Shown in pieces: positions 34,964-43,543 of a stretch of 64,000 nt of DNA. Numbering within the stretch: position 1 is the stretch's first letter; the number at the start of each line of letters is the position of its first letter. A model generated the notes under the pieces. It was not told where the DNA came from. It searched no databases and saw only the letters and a list, made by a program, of their open reading frames with translations. A program made the translations under genes and the position numbers. The DNA is from JAJDUF01 sp965214295 (lineage in GTDB: Bacteria > Chloroflexota > UBA11872 > UBA12225 > JAJDUF01), in assembly GCA_965214295.1 (NCBI GenBank), contig OZ243944.1, positions 1,054,001 through 1,118,000 of the forward strand. The letters are read 5' to 3'.

Positions 34964-35746
34964 CTAGATAACGGCGGAGACGCCACCGTCAATGTTGACG
35001 GAGGTGCCGGTGATGTAGGCAGCGCGGTCGGAGACGAGGAACGCCACCAGATCGGCGACCTCTTCAGCTTCGCCGATGCGCCCCAGCGGCACGTTCCAGC
35101 CCACTGCCTCGTACAGCTCCTCCACCGGCCGGCCAGCGGCTTGGGCCTGGCGAATGATCTGCATGCTCTTGATGGACCCAATGCAGACCGTGTTCACGCG
35201 GATGCCGTCGCGGCCGAACTCTTTGGAGGCCGCCTTGGTCAAGGCGATGCCGGCCGCCCGGCTCACGCTCGTCGGCACCGATTCCGCTGGCGGTGCTTTC
35301 CCGCCCGGCGTCGTCATATTGACGATAGCCCCGCCACCAACCCGGCGCATCGAGGGCACGACGATCCGGATCAGCCGGATGGCAGCCATCAGCTTGAGGT
35401 CCAGGTCCTCCTGCCAGTATGCATCGTCGGCGACCAACAGCGATTGCGCCGCCGAGCGCCCGGCGTTGTTGACGAGGATATCAATGTCCCCCAGCCGCTC
35501 GGTCGTGGTACGCACCAGCCGTTCCAGATCGCCGGGCACGGTGACATCGGCCGACACCGCCAGCACGTCGCGGCCCGTCGCGGCCTTGATTTCTTGCTGT
35601 GCCCTGTCCAGCGGTCCTTGGCGCCGCGCGCAGATGGCGACCGCCGCTCCTTCCACCGCCAGGCGCTCGGCAATCGCCCGACCGAGACCCTCGCTACCGC
35701 CTGTAATGAGGGCAACCTTCCCTTCTAATCCCAGCTCCAGCGCCAT
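34964..35746 (-). CDS. short-chain dehydrogenase/reductase (SDR)
   Basis: This 260-aa classical SDR has cofactor motif TGGSEGLGRAIAE (about residues 14-26) and the NNAG motif (NNAGRSAA, about 89). It ends with ITGTSVNIDGGVSAVI, the usual C-terminus. The catalytic Tyr-x-x-x-Lys is not in its common form: after the Ser-type region the sequence reads SVSRAAGIALTKAASKEFG, with Ser where Tyr is usual, so activity may be altered. AAGGGAG upstream supports the ATG at 35746; the longer frame is unrelated sequence. The gene stands alone and its substrate is unknown. Confidence 0.85.
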   Translation of the reverse strand: MALELGLEGKVALITGGSEGLGRAIAERLAVEGAAVAICARRQGPLDRAQQEIKAATGRDVLAVSADVTVPGDLERLVRTTTERLGDIDILVNNAGRSAAQSLLVADDAYWQEDLDLKLMAAIRLIRIVVPSMRRVGGGAIVNMTTPGGKAPPAESVPTSVSRAAGIALTKAASKEFGRDGIRVNTVCIGSIKSMQIIRQAQAAGRPVEELYEAVGWNVPLGRIGEAEEVADLVAFLVSDRAAYITGTSVNIDGGVSAVI

Positions 35747-35978
35747 CGTCTGCTCTCCCTTCGTCTTGTCGTGCCACGCCGCTGCGGAGGTAGCGCCGGT
35801 CGTCGGGAATCCTGCATCGGCGATCTCTACCTCGGCCAACACTCGTGTCTCACGCCCGCTATGGTACCAGCAGGGGGTTTCCGCCAGTCGTCTGCCGGAG
35901 TCCAGCACCGTAGGGGACGTCCCTTGTGATATCCTGACCCAGCCTCCGACCGAAACCTTACCCTGCGTCAGCAAGTTC

Positions 35979-35984
35979 TATAAT
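35979..35984 (+). promoter_or_regulatory. candidate -10 box of the ABC exporter operon
   Basis: TATAAT 47 bases before the ABC ATPase start; a -35 is not convincing. Confidence 0.35.
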
Positions 35985-36030
35985 TAGAGCACGCCGGTAC
36001 AGACTACCAAGTCCGGCGGGAGGGGCCACG

Positions 36031-36993
36031 ATGAGCAGCGAGGATACGGCCGTGATCCGTACCCAGGGCTTGAGCAAAGTGTATAAAGGGGTGACGGCGC
36101 TCCAAGACCTGGATTTGACCGTTCATCGGCACTCGATCTGTGGGTTCTTGGGGCCTAACGGCGCCGGCAAGACCACTACCATCAAGCTGCTGCTCGGACT
36201 GATCCGGCCGACCGGCGGCACGGCCACCGTGTTCGGACACGACATCGTGGCCGCGAGCACCGATATCCGCCAGCGCGTGGGGTATCTCTCCCAGGAACCG
36301 CGCTACTACACCCACCTCACCGCGCGGGAGACCCTCCGCTTTACCATGGGCTTCTTCTACAGCGGGCCGCAAGCCAAGATCGAGGCGCGGATTGCGGACA
36401 TCCTGGAGCTGGTCGGCTTGGCGGACAAGGCCGACCGGCCGATCCGCGGCTTCTCCGGCGGCGAGCTGCAGCGGTTAGGGATTGCCCAAGCCCAGGTCAA
36501 TCATCCCGATCTGCTCATTCTCGACGAGCCGGCGGCATCACTCGATCCGATGGGCCGGCGGGATGTCCTGGCGATCATCGAGCGGCTCCGGCAACACACG
36601 ACGATCTTCTATTCCACCCACATTCTGAGCGATGTGCAACGGGTGAGCGACACGGTGGTCATTCTCAACCACGGGAAATTGGTCACGGAGGCGCCGATTC
36701 AAGACCTGCTCAGGGGCAGCGAGGGCAGCGTATACACCTTGACCGTCCGCGGCGACACCCGCGACGCTAAGGCCCGCCTCCTCGACCGGCCCTGGGTGAC
36801 GGCTATCACGGTCGGGGCGCAGGGGGACCAAACGACGTGGGAGGTACACGTCACCGATGACGACGCCGCTGAGGACCAACTGCTGCGGCTCGCGCTCGCC
36901 GACCGGAGCCTGCAAGTGACCGCGTTCGGGCGCAAGCAGTATGAGCTGGAGGAGACCTTCATGCAGCTGGTTGAGGAGGGGGGAGATGGTTAG
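36031..36993 (+). CDS. ABC transporter ATP-binding protein
   Basis: A 320-aa ATPase of the CcmA/drug-export type. Walker A is GPNGAGKTT (about residues 44-52), the signature is FSGGELQRLG (about 143-152), Walker B is LLILDEPAASLDP, and the switch His is in YSTHILSD. A C-terminal extension (about 225-320) is common in ABC-2 exporters. GGGAGGGG upstream of the ATG is a strong ribosome site. The permease gene overlaps its last 8 bases, so the two form an exporter for an unknown substrate. Confidence 0.92.
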   Translation: MSSEDTAVIRTQGLSKVYKGVTALQDLDLTVHRHSICGFLGPNGAGKTTTIKLLLGLIRPTGGTATVFGHDIVAASTDIRQRVGYLSQEPRYYTHLTARETLRFTMGFFYSGPQAKIEARIADILELVGLADKADRPIRGFSGGELQRLGIAQAQVNHPDLLILDEPAASLDPMGRRDVLAIIERLRQHTTIFYSTHILSDVQRVSDTVVILNHGKLVTEAPIQDLLRGSEGSVYTLTVRGDTRDAKARLLDRPWVTAITVGAQGDQTTWEVHVTDDDAAEDQLLRLALADRSLQVTAFGRKQYELEETFMQLVEEGGDG

Positions 36994-37763
36994 CGCAAGT
37001 GACGCGCCAGAACTGCACGTGATACCGGGGCACGGCTGGCGCAGTGGCCTGGGTCATATGCTGCGGTGGGAGGGGGCACGCTGGTGGCACACGCGGCAGT
37101 GGTGGATCCATACGCTCCTGTGGACCGGTGTCATCAATGGCTATCCCGCCCTAGAAGCAGGCCTTGGCATGGGTGGAGGTGTGAACACACTTCTCGTGTT
37201 CCTGGGTATATTTGCAGCGATTGGCGTCCTGGTGATCGCGCAAGGGACCATCATTGAGGAGAAACAGTCGGGGACGGCCGCGTGGGTGCTGTCGAAACCG
37301 CTCACCCGCAGCGCGTTCGTGCTGGCCAAGCTGGGCGCCAACGCGCTGGCAATCATCAGCATCATGATCGTGCTCCAGGGCGTAGTAGGCTATACCTTGC
37401 TCAATCTAGTAGCCAGGTCTCCGCTGGCGGTGCTCCCCTTCGCGGCAGCGTTGAGCTTGATGAGCCTCTACCTGCTGTTCTACCTCACCTTCACCGTGAT
37501 GCTGGGGACGCTCTTCCGTAGCCGCGGGCCGGTGCTGGGGAGCGCCTTGGGCCTGCTGAATTGGTGGGTCACTGGCAGCTGGGTCGCTGGATGATCCTCT
37601 AGGAGCAGCACTGCTGCCGAGCAACCTGCCGGCAGTGGCCATCGCGGTGACAGGTGGCCACACGCTCCCGCCATGGTGGTGGCTCACGATCTTGCTGGTA
37701 GTGACCTATACCATCGCCTCGGTCGGCGTCGCCTTGTGGCGGTTTGGGCGGGAAGAGTTCTAG
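36986..37763 (+). pseudogene. ABC-2 type permease with a frameshift before the last membrane segment
   Basis: The first frame (36986-37594) encodes 202 residues with about five hydrophobic segments, typical of ABC-2 permeases (IEEKQSGTAAWVLSKPLTRSAF is a recognisable loop). It stops at TGA 37592-37594. One base over, the next frame continues SLDDPLGAALLPSNLPAVAIAV and then a final membrane segment PWWWLTILLVVTYTIASVGVAL, ending RFGREEF with a stop at 37761-37763, the normal C-terminus. The shift lies at about 37570-37590. A single indel, real or from assembly, explains it. The ATG at 36986 overlaps the ATPase gene and follows GGAGGGGGGAG. Confidence 0.82.
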
Positions 37764-38309
37764 CGTCCCACCCGCGCTCTGGCGGCCGTCCCCATCATTC
37801 CGGCACCGGCCGGAAGCCAGGGGCGGGCGTTTCGCCAGCACACCCACTCCCACCCTGCAGGGTGTATAGACTGGAGACAGAGTGGCCACCGGGCTGTGGG
37901 GACCGACGGACGTGACGACCCCGGCTTCCCGCCGGTCTTGGTGGACCCCTGGGGCAGACGGTCTGTCACGCCCGGGTAGCTCCTGGTGCCTACCACCCCC
38001 TAACATACAAGGGGCTTTATCGCGCCTCACTCCTACCCGACTCCCTGGTAGGGGTGGATACAGGTCCCGTCGTAGGGGCGCGATGAATCGGGACCAAGGA
38101 GGGCAGCGTGCCTAGCTGGGCGTCATAAATGGCGCCCCTACCTGTTACCTAACCTTGTCAGCACCATTAGTCCCCTCCCTCGCCCTCTCCCTGGGGAGAG
38201 GGCGAAGTCTGCCGATGGTTCCTCAAGGTGAACCTTGCTACCCTCTCAAGCAGATTGTACCGCCGCAGCGATAGCGGCCCGGTAGCGAGGCCTGAAGGAG
38301 CGAGCAACG
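37764..38309. other. intergenic stretch with short inverted repeats
   Basis: It contains CTCTCCCTGGGGAGAG (about 38187-38202), a stable hairpin that could end transcription. It also has TAGGGGCGCGATGAATCG near 38073 and a related inverted segment GGCGCCCCTA near 38131. I see no gene. Confidence 0.45.
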
Positions 38310-38804
38310 ATGGCTAATGATGACGCGCTGCGTGATCGGAGCGGGATTCCCCTACGCGGCCTGAATGCTGACGAGATACGCGAGTTCTTGGCGCAGCCGT
38401 GGACGTGCCGGTTGGCGACAGTGCAGCCCAGCGGAGCGCCCTACGTTGTGCCGCTATGGTATGAGTACGATGCGGATGAGGACTGCTTGTACATAATCGC
38501 CCGTGAGCGCTCGGCCTATGTCGAGCATATCAAGCACGAGCCGCGGGTAGCGGTATCCATCGCCGACGACTCGGCCGGCAACCGGCGCGTGCAGTTCGAG
38601 GGTCGTGCCGAGATCGTGGAAGGCCCCACGACCGAGGGCCAGTGGGTGCCCATGGGTCGCCGGATGGCCGCGCGCTATCTGGGCGCCGAGGACGGCCCCC
38701 GGTACCTCATCCCGACCATCAACCGACCGCGCTACTTGATCCGCATCCGGCCGGACAAGATGCGTTCCTGGCAGGGCGGTGAGTGGCATCCCCGCTATCG
38801 CTAG
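38310..38804 (+). CDS. pyridoxamine 5'-phosphate oxidase-like (FMN/F420-binding split-barrel) protein
   Basis: This 164-aa split-barrel protein has RLATVQPSGAPYVVPLWYEYD (about residues 34-54), the flavin/F420-binding start of the family. It continues with LYIIARERSAYVEHIKHEPRVAVSIADD. Related proteins reduce small molecules with FMN or F420, or have lost the cofactor. AAGGAG upstream supports the ATG. It is not clearly linked to its neighbours. Confidence 0.85.
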   Translation: MANDDALRDRSGIPLRGLNADEIREFLAQPWTCRLATVQPSGAPYVVPLWYEYDADEDCLYIIARERSAYVEHIKHEPRVAVSIADDSAGNRRVQFEGRAEIVEGPTTEGQWVPMGRRMAARYLGAEDGPRYLIPTINRPRYLIRIRPDKMRSWQGGEWHPRYR

Positions 38805-38920
38805 TAGCGCTGTTGTCATTTTGCAAGATTCCCGCGCACGGAGACCTTTGCATAACCTCTGAAGGGAGCGCTGGGGTAGCAGGGACTCGCCTCCCGTCAA
38901 CCTGGGCGGCTCAGTTATTA

Positions 38921-38980
38921 GATTCCCGCTTGCGCGGGAATGACGGCTTTTGCAAAGGTCTCCGCAAGCGGGAATGACGG
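38921..38980. repeat. type A palindrome with a second partial copy
   Basis: GATTCCCGCTTGCGCGGGAATGAC is followed about 25 bases later by GCAAGCGGGAATGACGG. A short direct repeat of GGTCTCCG-like sequence surrounds them (38849 and 38958). Confidence 0.65.
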
Positions 38981-39005
38981 AGTGGGGCGGCAGGAGGAGT
39001 CCGAG

Positions 39006-39608
39006 ATGATGACAGAAGTGCTACCCGGCCTGTTTCACTGGTACGTGGTGTGGCCGGAGTACCGGCTGGAGTCCTACTGGCTACGCACCGAGGCCGGGAG
39101 TGTTCTGATTGATCCTCTTGAGGGGATCGGTCTCGATGAGATCGAGGAGGCGGGTGATTGCCGGGCGGTGGTTATCACGAGTAGCTGGCATGAGCGGTCG
39201 GCATTGCTGTTTGCCAAGCGGACGGGTGCCCCCATCTACGTGCCGGCCGGCCATGAAGATCGCCTGGAGCTGGTCGAATCATTCCGGCTCTATCGGGATG
39301 GCGATGCGCTGCCAGGCGGCCTACGGGCTATCTGGGTGTTGGACGAGTGCGCGCTGCTATCCGGGTTGCACGGCGGGACGCTGTTCGTCGGGGATGCGCT
39401 GGGGACGACGGCGAAGTGGACACCTGGCGGTATCCCGCTCGGCTTGCATCCCCGAGGCTTGCCGCCCAGAACAACGCTCAGTCCCACCGAAATTCTCGGC
39501 CACCTGCTCGATTACGAATTCCAGAATCTGTTCCCGGCCCACGGACCAGGCTTGATCGGCAATGGTAAAACCGAGCTAGCAGCGCTCATCAGAGCGGGAT
39601 GCTGTTGA
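39006..39608 (+). CDS. metallo-beta-lactamase-fold protein lacking the HxHxDH motif
   Basis: This 200-aa protein has the overall order of small MBL-fold hydrolases: a first sheet with SYWLRTEAGSVLIDPLEG, a later LFVGDALG strand (Asp), and near the end LFPAHGPGLIGNG (His). Where HxHxDH should stand the sequence reads VITSSWHERSALL, leaving only one His. Metal binding is therefore probably lost or altered. AGGAGG upstream favours the ATG at 39006. It may be a non-enzymatic relative; its function is unknown. Confidence 0.7.
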   Translation: MMTEVLPGLFHWYVVWPEYRLESYWLRTEAGSVLIDPLEGIGLDEIEEAGDCRAVVITSSWHERSALLFAKRTGAPIYVPAGHEDRLELVESFRLYRDGDALPGGLRAIWVLDECALLSGLHGGTLFVGDALGTTAKWTPGGIPLGLHPRGLPPRTTLSPTEILGHLLDYEFQNLFPAHGPGLIGNGKTELAALIRAGCC

Positions 39609-39651
39609 AATTGCCCGGTCATGGACACGAAAATAACCCCAGCCGCCGGTG

Positions 39652-40653
39652 CTAGCTATCCTTGACGAAGCGCTGATGCCGCTCCTCCGACAGGAGCGCC
39701 TCACCACGAACCATGAGTGAGCGAATAACGCCACCGTCGTCTTCCTCAAAGATAACGTCGAGGGGCCATGACTCTGCCTGGAAAACGTTGTGCGACTTGG
39801 AGAGCAGCCGGTTCCGGGGCCAAAGCGGTGGTAGTCCGCATACGTAGAGATGCCCCTGTTCAAGCGCTACCTCTGCTTCGCACGCCTCATCACCGTCGTA
39901 GCCAGAATACGTCCCGACAAATCGCGCAAGATAATCAGTGGGAGTGCTGACTGCCTCGGCGGAGCAGAGGTCAAGGAAGGAGGCAACCTGCCTACGATAC
40001 GCCGGCCAATCTCCCCCGCTGTTCTCGATTGACAACTTGGCGCAGTCAATGCGTCCATAGAGTTGATCCGCCAATGTCTGGTATTCCTGCCAGTACGTAA
40101 CCAGCCCCGTAAAGCCGCTCAAACCCCGGCCCCATCCATACGGACTCCTGGCAACTCGACCGACATACGACTGCTCGATCTGCTTACCGCGCATGGAGCA
40201 CACCCGTCGGAGCGCTTGACCAATGTCCTGCTGGTAGAAGTAGATCAGGCGAGGTTTCGTTGGTGAGACAGCTTCGGCGATACGCAGCACGAAGTCGGCG
40301 ATGACACCCCTAGGCACGTCTGCGAGCAATAGGGAGCAGATGCTGTGATTGAAGAAGCAGCTATCAAGCGCGACAACCTCATCTGACGACACGATATCCT
40401 CGATAAGCGTCTGCCATCTCGCAAGGGTCGCCGCAATGAAGCGCTCATAGCAGCCGAAGTACAACTCGCTTACCAGGACTGGGATGCCCTGCACGTCTTG
40501 GAAGAGGTAAAGCGGGTGATGCTTTGCCTCTTCGTACCACCAGCGCGCTTTGATGCCTTGCTGCTGGAGTTGCAGTGTCGCCCATTGCGCCATGGTAGAC
40601 TTCCCGGCACCCGGGAGGCCCTCAAAGAGGATGAGCCGTGCCAGTGCGACCAT
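39652..40653 (-). CDS. P-loop kinase-like protein
   Basis: A 333-aa protein with an N-terminal P-loop, LFEGLPGAGKSTMAQW (about residues 9-24), of the thymidylate/adenylate kinase type. LDSCFFNHSICSLL resembles the Walker B/substrate region, and a Lid-like RVCSMRGKQIEQSYVGRV follows. The last about 100 residues are a separate domain. I do not recognise the exact family. It begins 8 bases after the PIN toxin gene with AGGTGA as ribosome site, and may be the third gene of that operon. Confidence 0.7.
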   Translation of the reverse strand: MVALARLILFEGLPGAGKSTMAQWATLQLQQQGIKARWWYEEAKHHPLYLFQDVQGIPVLVSELYFGCYERFIAATLARWQTLIEDIVSSDEVVALDSCFFNHSICSLLLADVPRGVIADFVLRIAEAVSPTKPRLIYFYQQDIGQALRRVCSMRGKQIEQSYVGRVARSPYGWGRGLSGFTGLVTYWQEYQTLADQLYGRIDCAKLSIENSGGDWPAYRRQVASFLDLCSAEAVSTPTDYLARFVGTYSGYDGDEACEAEVALEQGHLYVCGLPPLWPRNRLLSKSHNVFQAESWPLDVIFEEDDGGVIRSLMVRGEALLSEERHQRFVKDS

Positions 40654-40660
40654 CGCTCAC

Positions 40661-41118
40661 CTACCCTATCGCGCCAGGGAAATCACCGATCCAGGGTACG
40701 GCTGGTAGCTCCCTAACCCGCCGATAGAGCCAGCCATCGGCGGTGATGAAGGGCACATCCAACTCTTGCGCCAGCGCGAGGTAGAGTACATCGTAGAAGG
40801 CGCAGTCGTATTCATGCGCGAGGCCATAGGCGAGGCGGACAATCCTGCCCCCACGCACAGTTTCCAACTCCACGGCAAGGATTCTTCAATCGCTCGCCGG
40901 CCCTGCTCCAAAGTAAGGCGCGGGGAACGACCCCGTGTGGCAACGGTGATCGCTGATGCGACTTCGTAGCGGATGTGCTCAGGAACTGCAAGCTCGATTT
41001 CATCTTGAAGAAATTGGCTGAGTAATGCTCCAGACTGGTCGGCATAGTCTTCATCCAGCAAGTACCACTTGACAGCAACCGATGCGTCCACAACCATGCG
41101 CGGAACGGCCGATGCCAT
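40661..41118 (-). pseudogene. PIN-domain toxin (VapC-like), split by a frameshift
   Basis: The first frame from ATG 41118 encodes VVDASVAVKWYLLDEDYADQ with the first PIN Asp. It continues to residue about 81 (EESL) before going out of phase. One base over, at 40873, the frame continues VELETVRGGRIVRLAYGLAHEYD, then AFYDVLYLALAQELDVPFITADGWLYRR with the remaining PIN acidic residues, and stops at 40661. A single lost base in about 40874-40878 separates the halves. VapC-type toxins cleave tRNA or rRNA. The antitoxin gene lies 4 bases upstream. A sequencing error is possible. Confidence 0.82.
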
Positions 41119-41122
41119 GTGG

Positions 41123-41488
41123 TTAGATTCCCCACTCCCGGCCCTTTCTCACCAACTCGGCCGTCGTCATCGGAGCGATGTTACGTTCCTTCCGGTTGGC
41201 TAAGATTTGCTCCACCACAGCATCGAGTCTTGCTTGCTCGGCGGGAGTGCCTGGACGGTCCAGGCGCTTCTTGAGCGCCTCGTAACTCTCGAACTCCTCG
41301 TAGACGCCACCCGGCCCCCAATAGTGGATAGGCGCACGATTCCGGGGACGGACCGGGTTGACGACCACCGCGTCTTGCCCATTGTTCTCGACGACGACGC
41401 TGTCCCCCTCACTGGCCACGCGCTCGATAATCGTGGCGAGGTTCGCAGCGAACTCGCCGAGCGAGATTCGTTTCGGCTCCGTAGTCAT
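41123..41488 (-). CDS. antitoxin of the PIN toxin (Phd/YefM-like)
   Basis: A 121-aa protein with a Phd-like N-terminal domain (ISLGEFAANLATIIERVASEGDSVVVENNG, about residues 8-37) and a C-terminal helical tail expected to wrap the toxin. It is 4 bases upstream of the broken PIN gene on the same strand. It would bind DNA to repress the module. If the toxin is truly broken it is now an antitoxin without a target. Confidence 0.78.
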   Translation of the reverse strand: MTTEPKRISLGEFAANLATIIERVASEGDSVVVENNGQDAVVVNPVRPRNRAPIHYWGPGGVYEEFESYEALKKRLDRPGTPAEQARLDAVVEQILANRKERNIAPMTTAELVRKGREWGI

Positions 41489-41818
41489 CGCTGCCGCTCC
41501 TTTCTCCGGCTATAGACACTGTACCGGCCGCACGTGCCGTAGATCGTGATCCCTACTCGTCGTCACTCGTCCATAGATAACGAGGTAGGGACGTCATCCA
41601 TGGCGCCCAGTCAAACAGGCTGGCTGCCCTGGCACGATGGACCGCGCCCCTATGACGCGGCAGCGAGGTGCGCCTACGCTCTCCTGCTTCGTAGGGAAAC
41701 ATGGATTCCCGCTTGCGCGGGAATGACGGAGGGAGTGGGAATGACGAGTGGGGGCCCTATCTATTGCCCCCAGGTGCCTGGATTGCGGCTTGCGCCGCAA
41801 TAACGAGGTGAGGTGCGT
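41489..41818. other. intergenic stretch with dispersed palindromes
   Basis: It holds a type A repeat at about 41704-41727 and a type B repeat at about 41779-41806 (GGATTGCGGCTTGCGCCGCAATAACG). I see no gene. Confidence 0.6.
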
Positions 41819-43543
41819 TCAACGCTGGGCCGACGCGGCACGTAGCTGCTCGGTCATGGGCCAGTCAATGTCGCCGGCGGCGGTGATCGCTACACCGTAG
41901 ACGTTGCGAGCGCGTTGCCGCGAGACCTTCTCGTTGCGGACATCGGCCAGGACCAGCTCCGGGTCGCGTTCCAAAGGGTTGCCCCAGCCGCCGGCACCGG
42001 CCTCGGCATGGCGAAACACCTCGTCGCGGCGGATGGTGAGCGTGGGCTTGCTCGACAGCACTTGGGAAGCACCGTCGGGATTGAGGATATTTTGTGTGGG
42101 GGTGCCGGCTTGGCCACCGGCCAAGCCGTAGGGCAGATGCTTGTGGCGGTCCGTGCGGAGCTGGAGCGTGGCCGTCTCTTCCAACAACCGGTACTCCCGC
42201 ACCAGGGACAGTCCACCCCGGTATTGGCCAGCACCTTCGCTATCGGGGACATAGCCATAGCGCTCCAGACGCAGCGGTAGCTCACTCTCCACCACCTCGA
42301 CCGGGTTATTGGAGAAGTTCACGACGATGCTGGTCAGGCCGTCCGTGCCATCGCCCCACGGCCGCCCGCCCGAGGAGCCGTACAGGAACTCCAGATAGAC
42401 AAACGGAGTGCCCGCCGCATCATAGCCGCCGATACTTACGCCGGTATCGCCGCCCATTTCGCAGGCGGGAATGCGCTCTGGGGCCAGCTGCGCCAGCGCC
42501 CCTAGCACCGCGTTGGCAATGCGGAAGCCAGTTAGTCCCCGCGCCGCCACCGGGGCCGGCATACGGGGGTTGACGATGGTTCCGGCTGGGGCGATGACCT
42601 CAATCGGGCGGAAGTAGCCCTCGTTGTTCGGCACCTCTTCGCCGAGCAAGCAGCGCACGCAGGCATATACGGCCGAGCGCGAGAAGGGGATCGGGGAGTT
42701 GATGCCGCCGCGTACTTGTGGCGCCGTGCCGGTGAAGTCAGCTGTGATCGAATCGCCGTGGACCCGCACCGCGACGGTGATCGGGATTGGGCCCGGATCG
42801 AAGCCGTCGTCGTCGAGGTAATCGGTGAACGTATATTCGCCGTCCAGGAGGGCTGCAATCGCCTGCCGGGCCAGTCGCTCGGTGTAATCGAGCAGCGCGT
42901 CGAACCGCTCCAGCAGCTCTGTCAGACCGTAGCGCTCGAACAGCATGGTTACGCGCCGCTCGCCTATGTGACAGGCTGCGAGCTGCGCCCGTAGGTCGCC
43001 GAGCACCAGGCGCGGCACGCGGACGTTGGCTTCGATGAGCGCAAAGAGACTTTCGTTCGGCTTGCCGGCATGGTAGAGCTTCAGGGGCGGGATGCGGAGA
43101 CCTTCCTGATAAATCTCGGTCGCATCGCATCCGTTACCTCCAGCGACCTTGCCCCCGACATCGGCATGGTGAGCAATGGTGACCAGGTAGCACGCCAACA
43201 TGCCCTGCCAAAAGATCGGCTTCACGACATAGATGTCGGGGAGATGGGTGCCACCGGCGTAGGGATCGTTGAGGATGAAAACATCGCCGGGTTGGGTGTC
43301 CTCGCCGTAGGTGGCGCGAATGGACTGCATGGCGTGGGGCACGGAGCCGAGGTGCAGCGGCAGGGTCAAGCCCTGAGCAACCAGCTCGCCGGATGGCTGG
43401 CAGAGCGCGGTGGAGAAGTCCATGCTGTTCTTGAGATTGTTGGAATACGCAGTACGCAAGACGGTCATGGCCATCTCGTCCACCAGCGATTCCAGGGCGT
43501 TCTTGAGAATCTCGGTCTCTAGTGGGTCAAAGCGTTGCCTCAT
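41819..43543 (-). CDS. hydantoinase B / N-methylhydantoinase B family
   Basis: A 574-aa protein of the HyuB/oxoprolinase beta family. It opens DPLETEILKNALESLVDEM, the standard start. GDVFILNDPYAGGTHLPD (about residues 86-103) and the GQYRGGLSLVREYRLLE segment are typical. Together with HyuA it hydrolyses a lactam or hydantoin ring, often with ATP. It overlaps the hyuA-like stop by 4 bases and is the last gene of the operon. The exact substrate is not decided by sequence. Confidence 0.92.
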   Translation of the reverse strand: MRQRFDPLETEILKNALESLVDEMAMTVLRTAYSNNLKNSMDFSTALCQPSGELVAQGLTLPLHLGSVPHAMQSIRATYGEDTQPGDVFILNDPYAGGTHLPDIYVVKPIFWQGMLACYLVTIAHHADVGGKVAGGNGCDATEIYQEGLRIPPLKLYHAGKPNESLFALIEANVRVPRLVLGDLRAQLAACHIGERRVTMLFERYGLTELLERFDALLDYTERLARQAIAALLDGEYTFTDYLDDDGFDPGPIPITVAVRVHGDSITADFTGTAPQVRGGINSPIPFSRSAVYACVRCLLGEEVPNNEGYFRPIEVIAPAGTIVNPRMPAPVAARGLTGFRIANAVLGALAQLAPERIPACEMGGDTGVSIGGYDAAGTPFVYLEFLYGSSGGRPWGDGTDGLTSIVVNFSNNPVEVVESELPLRLERYGYVPDSEGAGQYRGGLSLVREYRLLEETATLQLRTDRHKHLPYGLAGGQAGTPTQNILNPDGASQVLSSKPTLTIRRDEVFRHAEAGAGGWGNPLERDPELVLADVRNEKVSRQRARNVYGVAITAAGDIDWPMTEQLRAASAQR

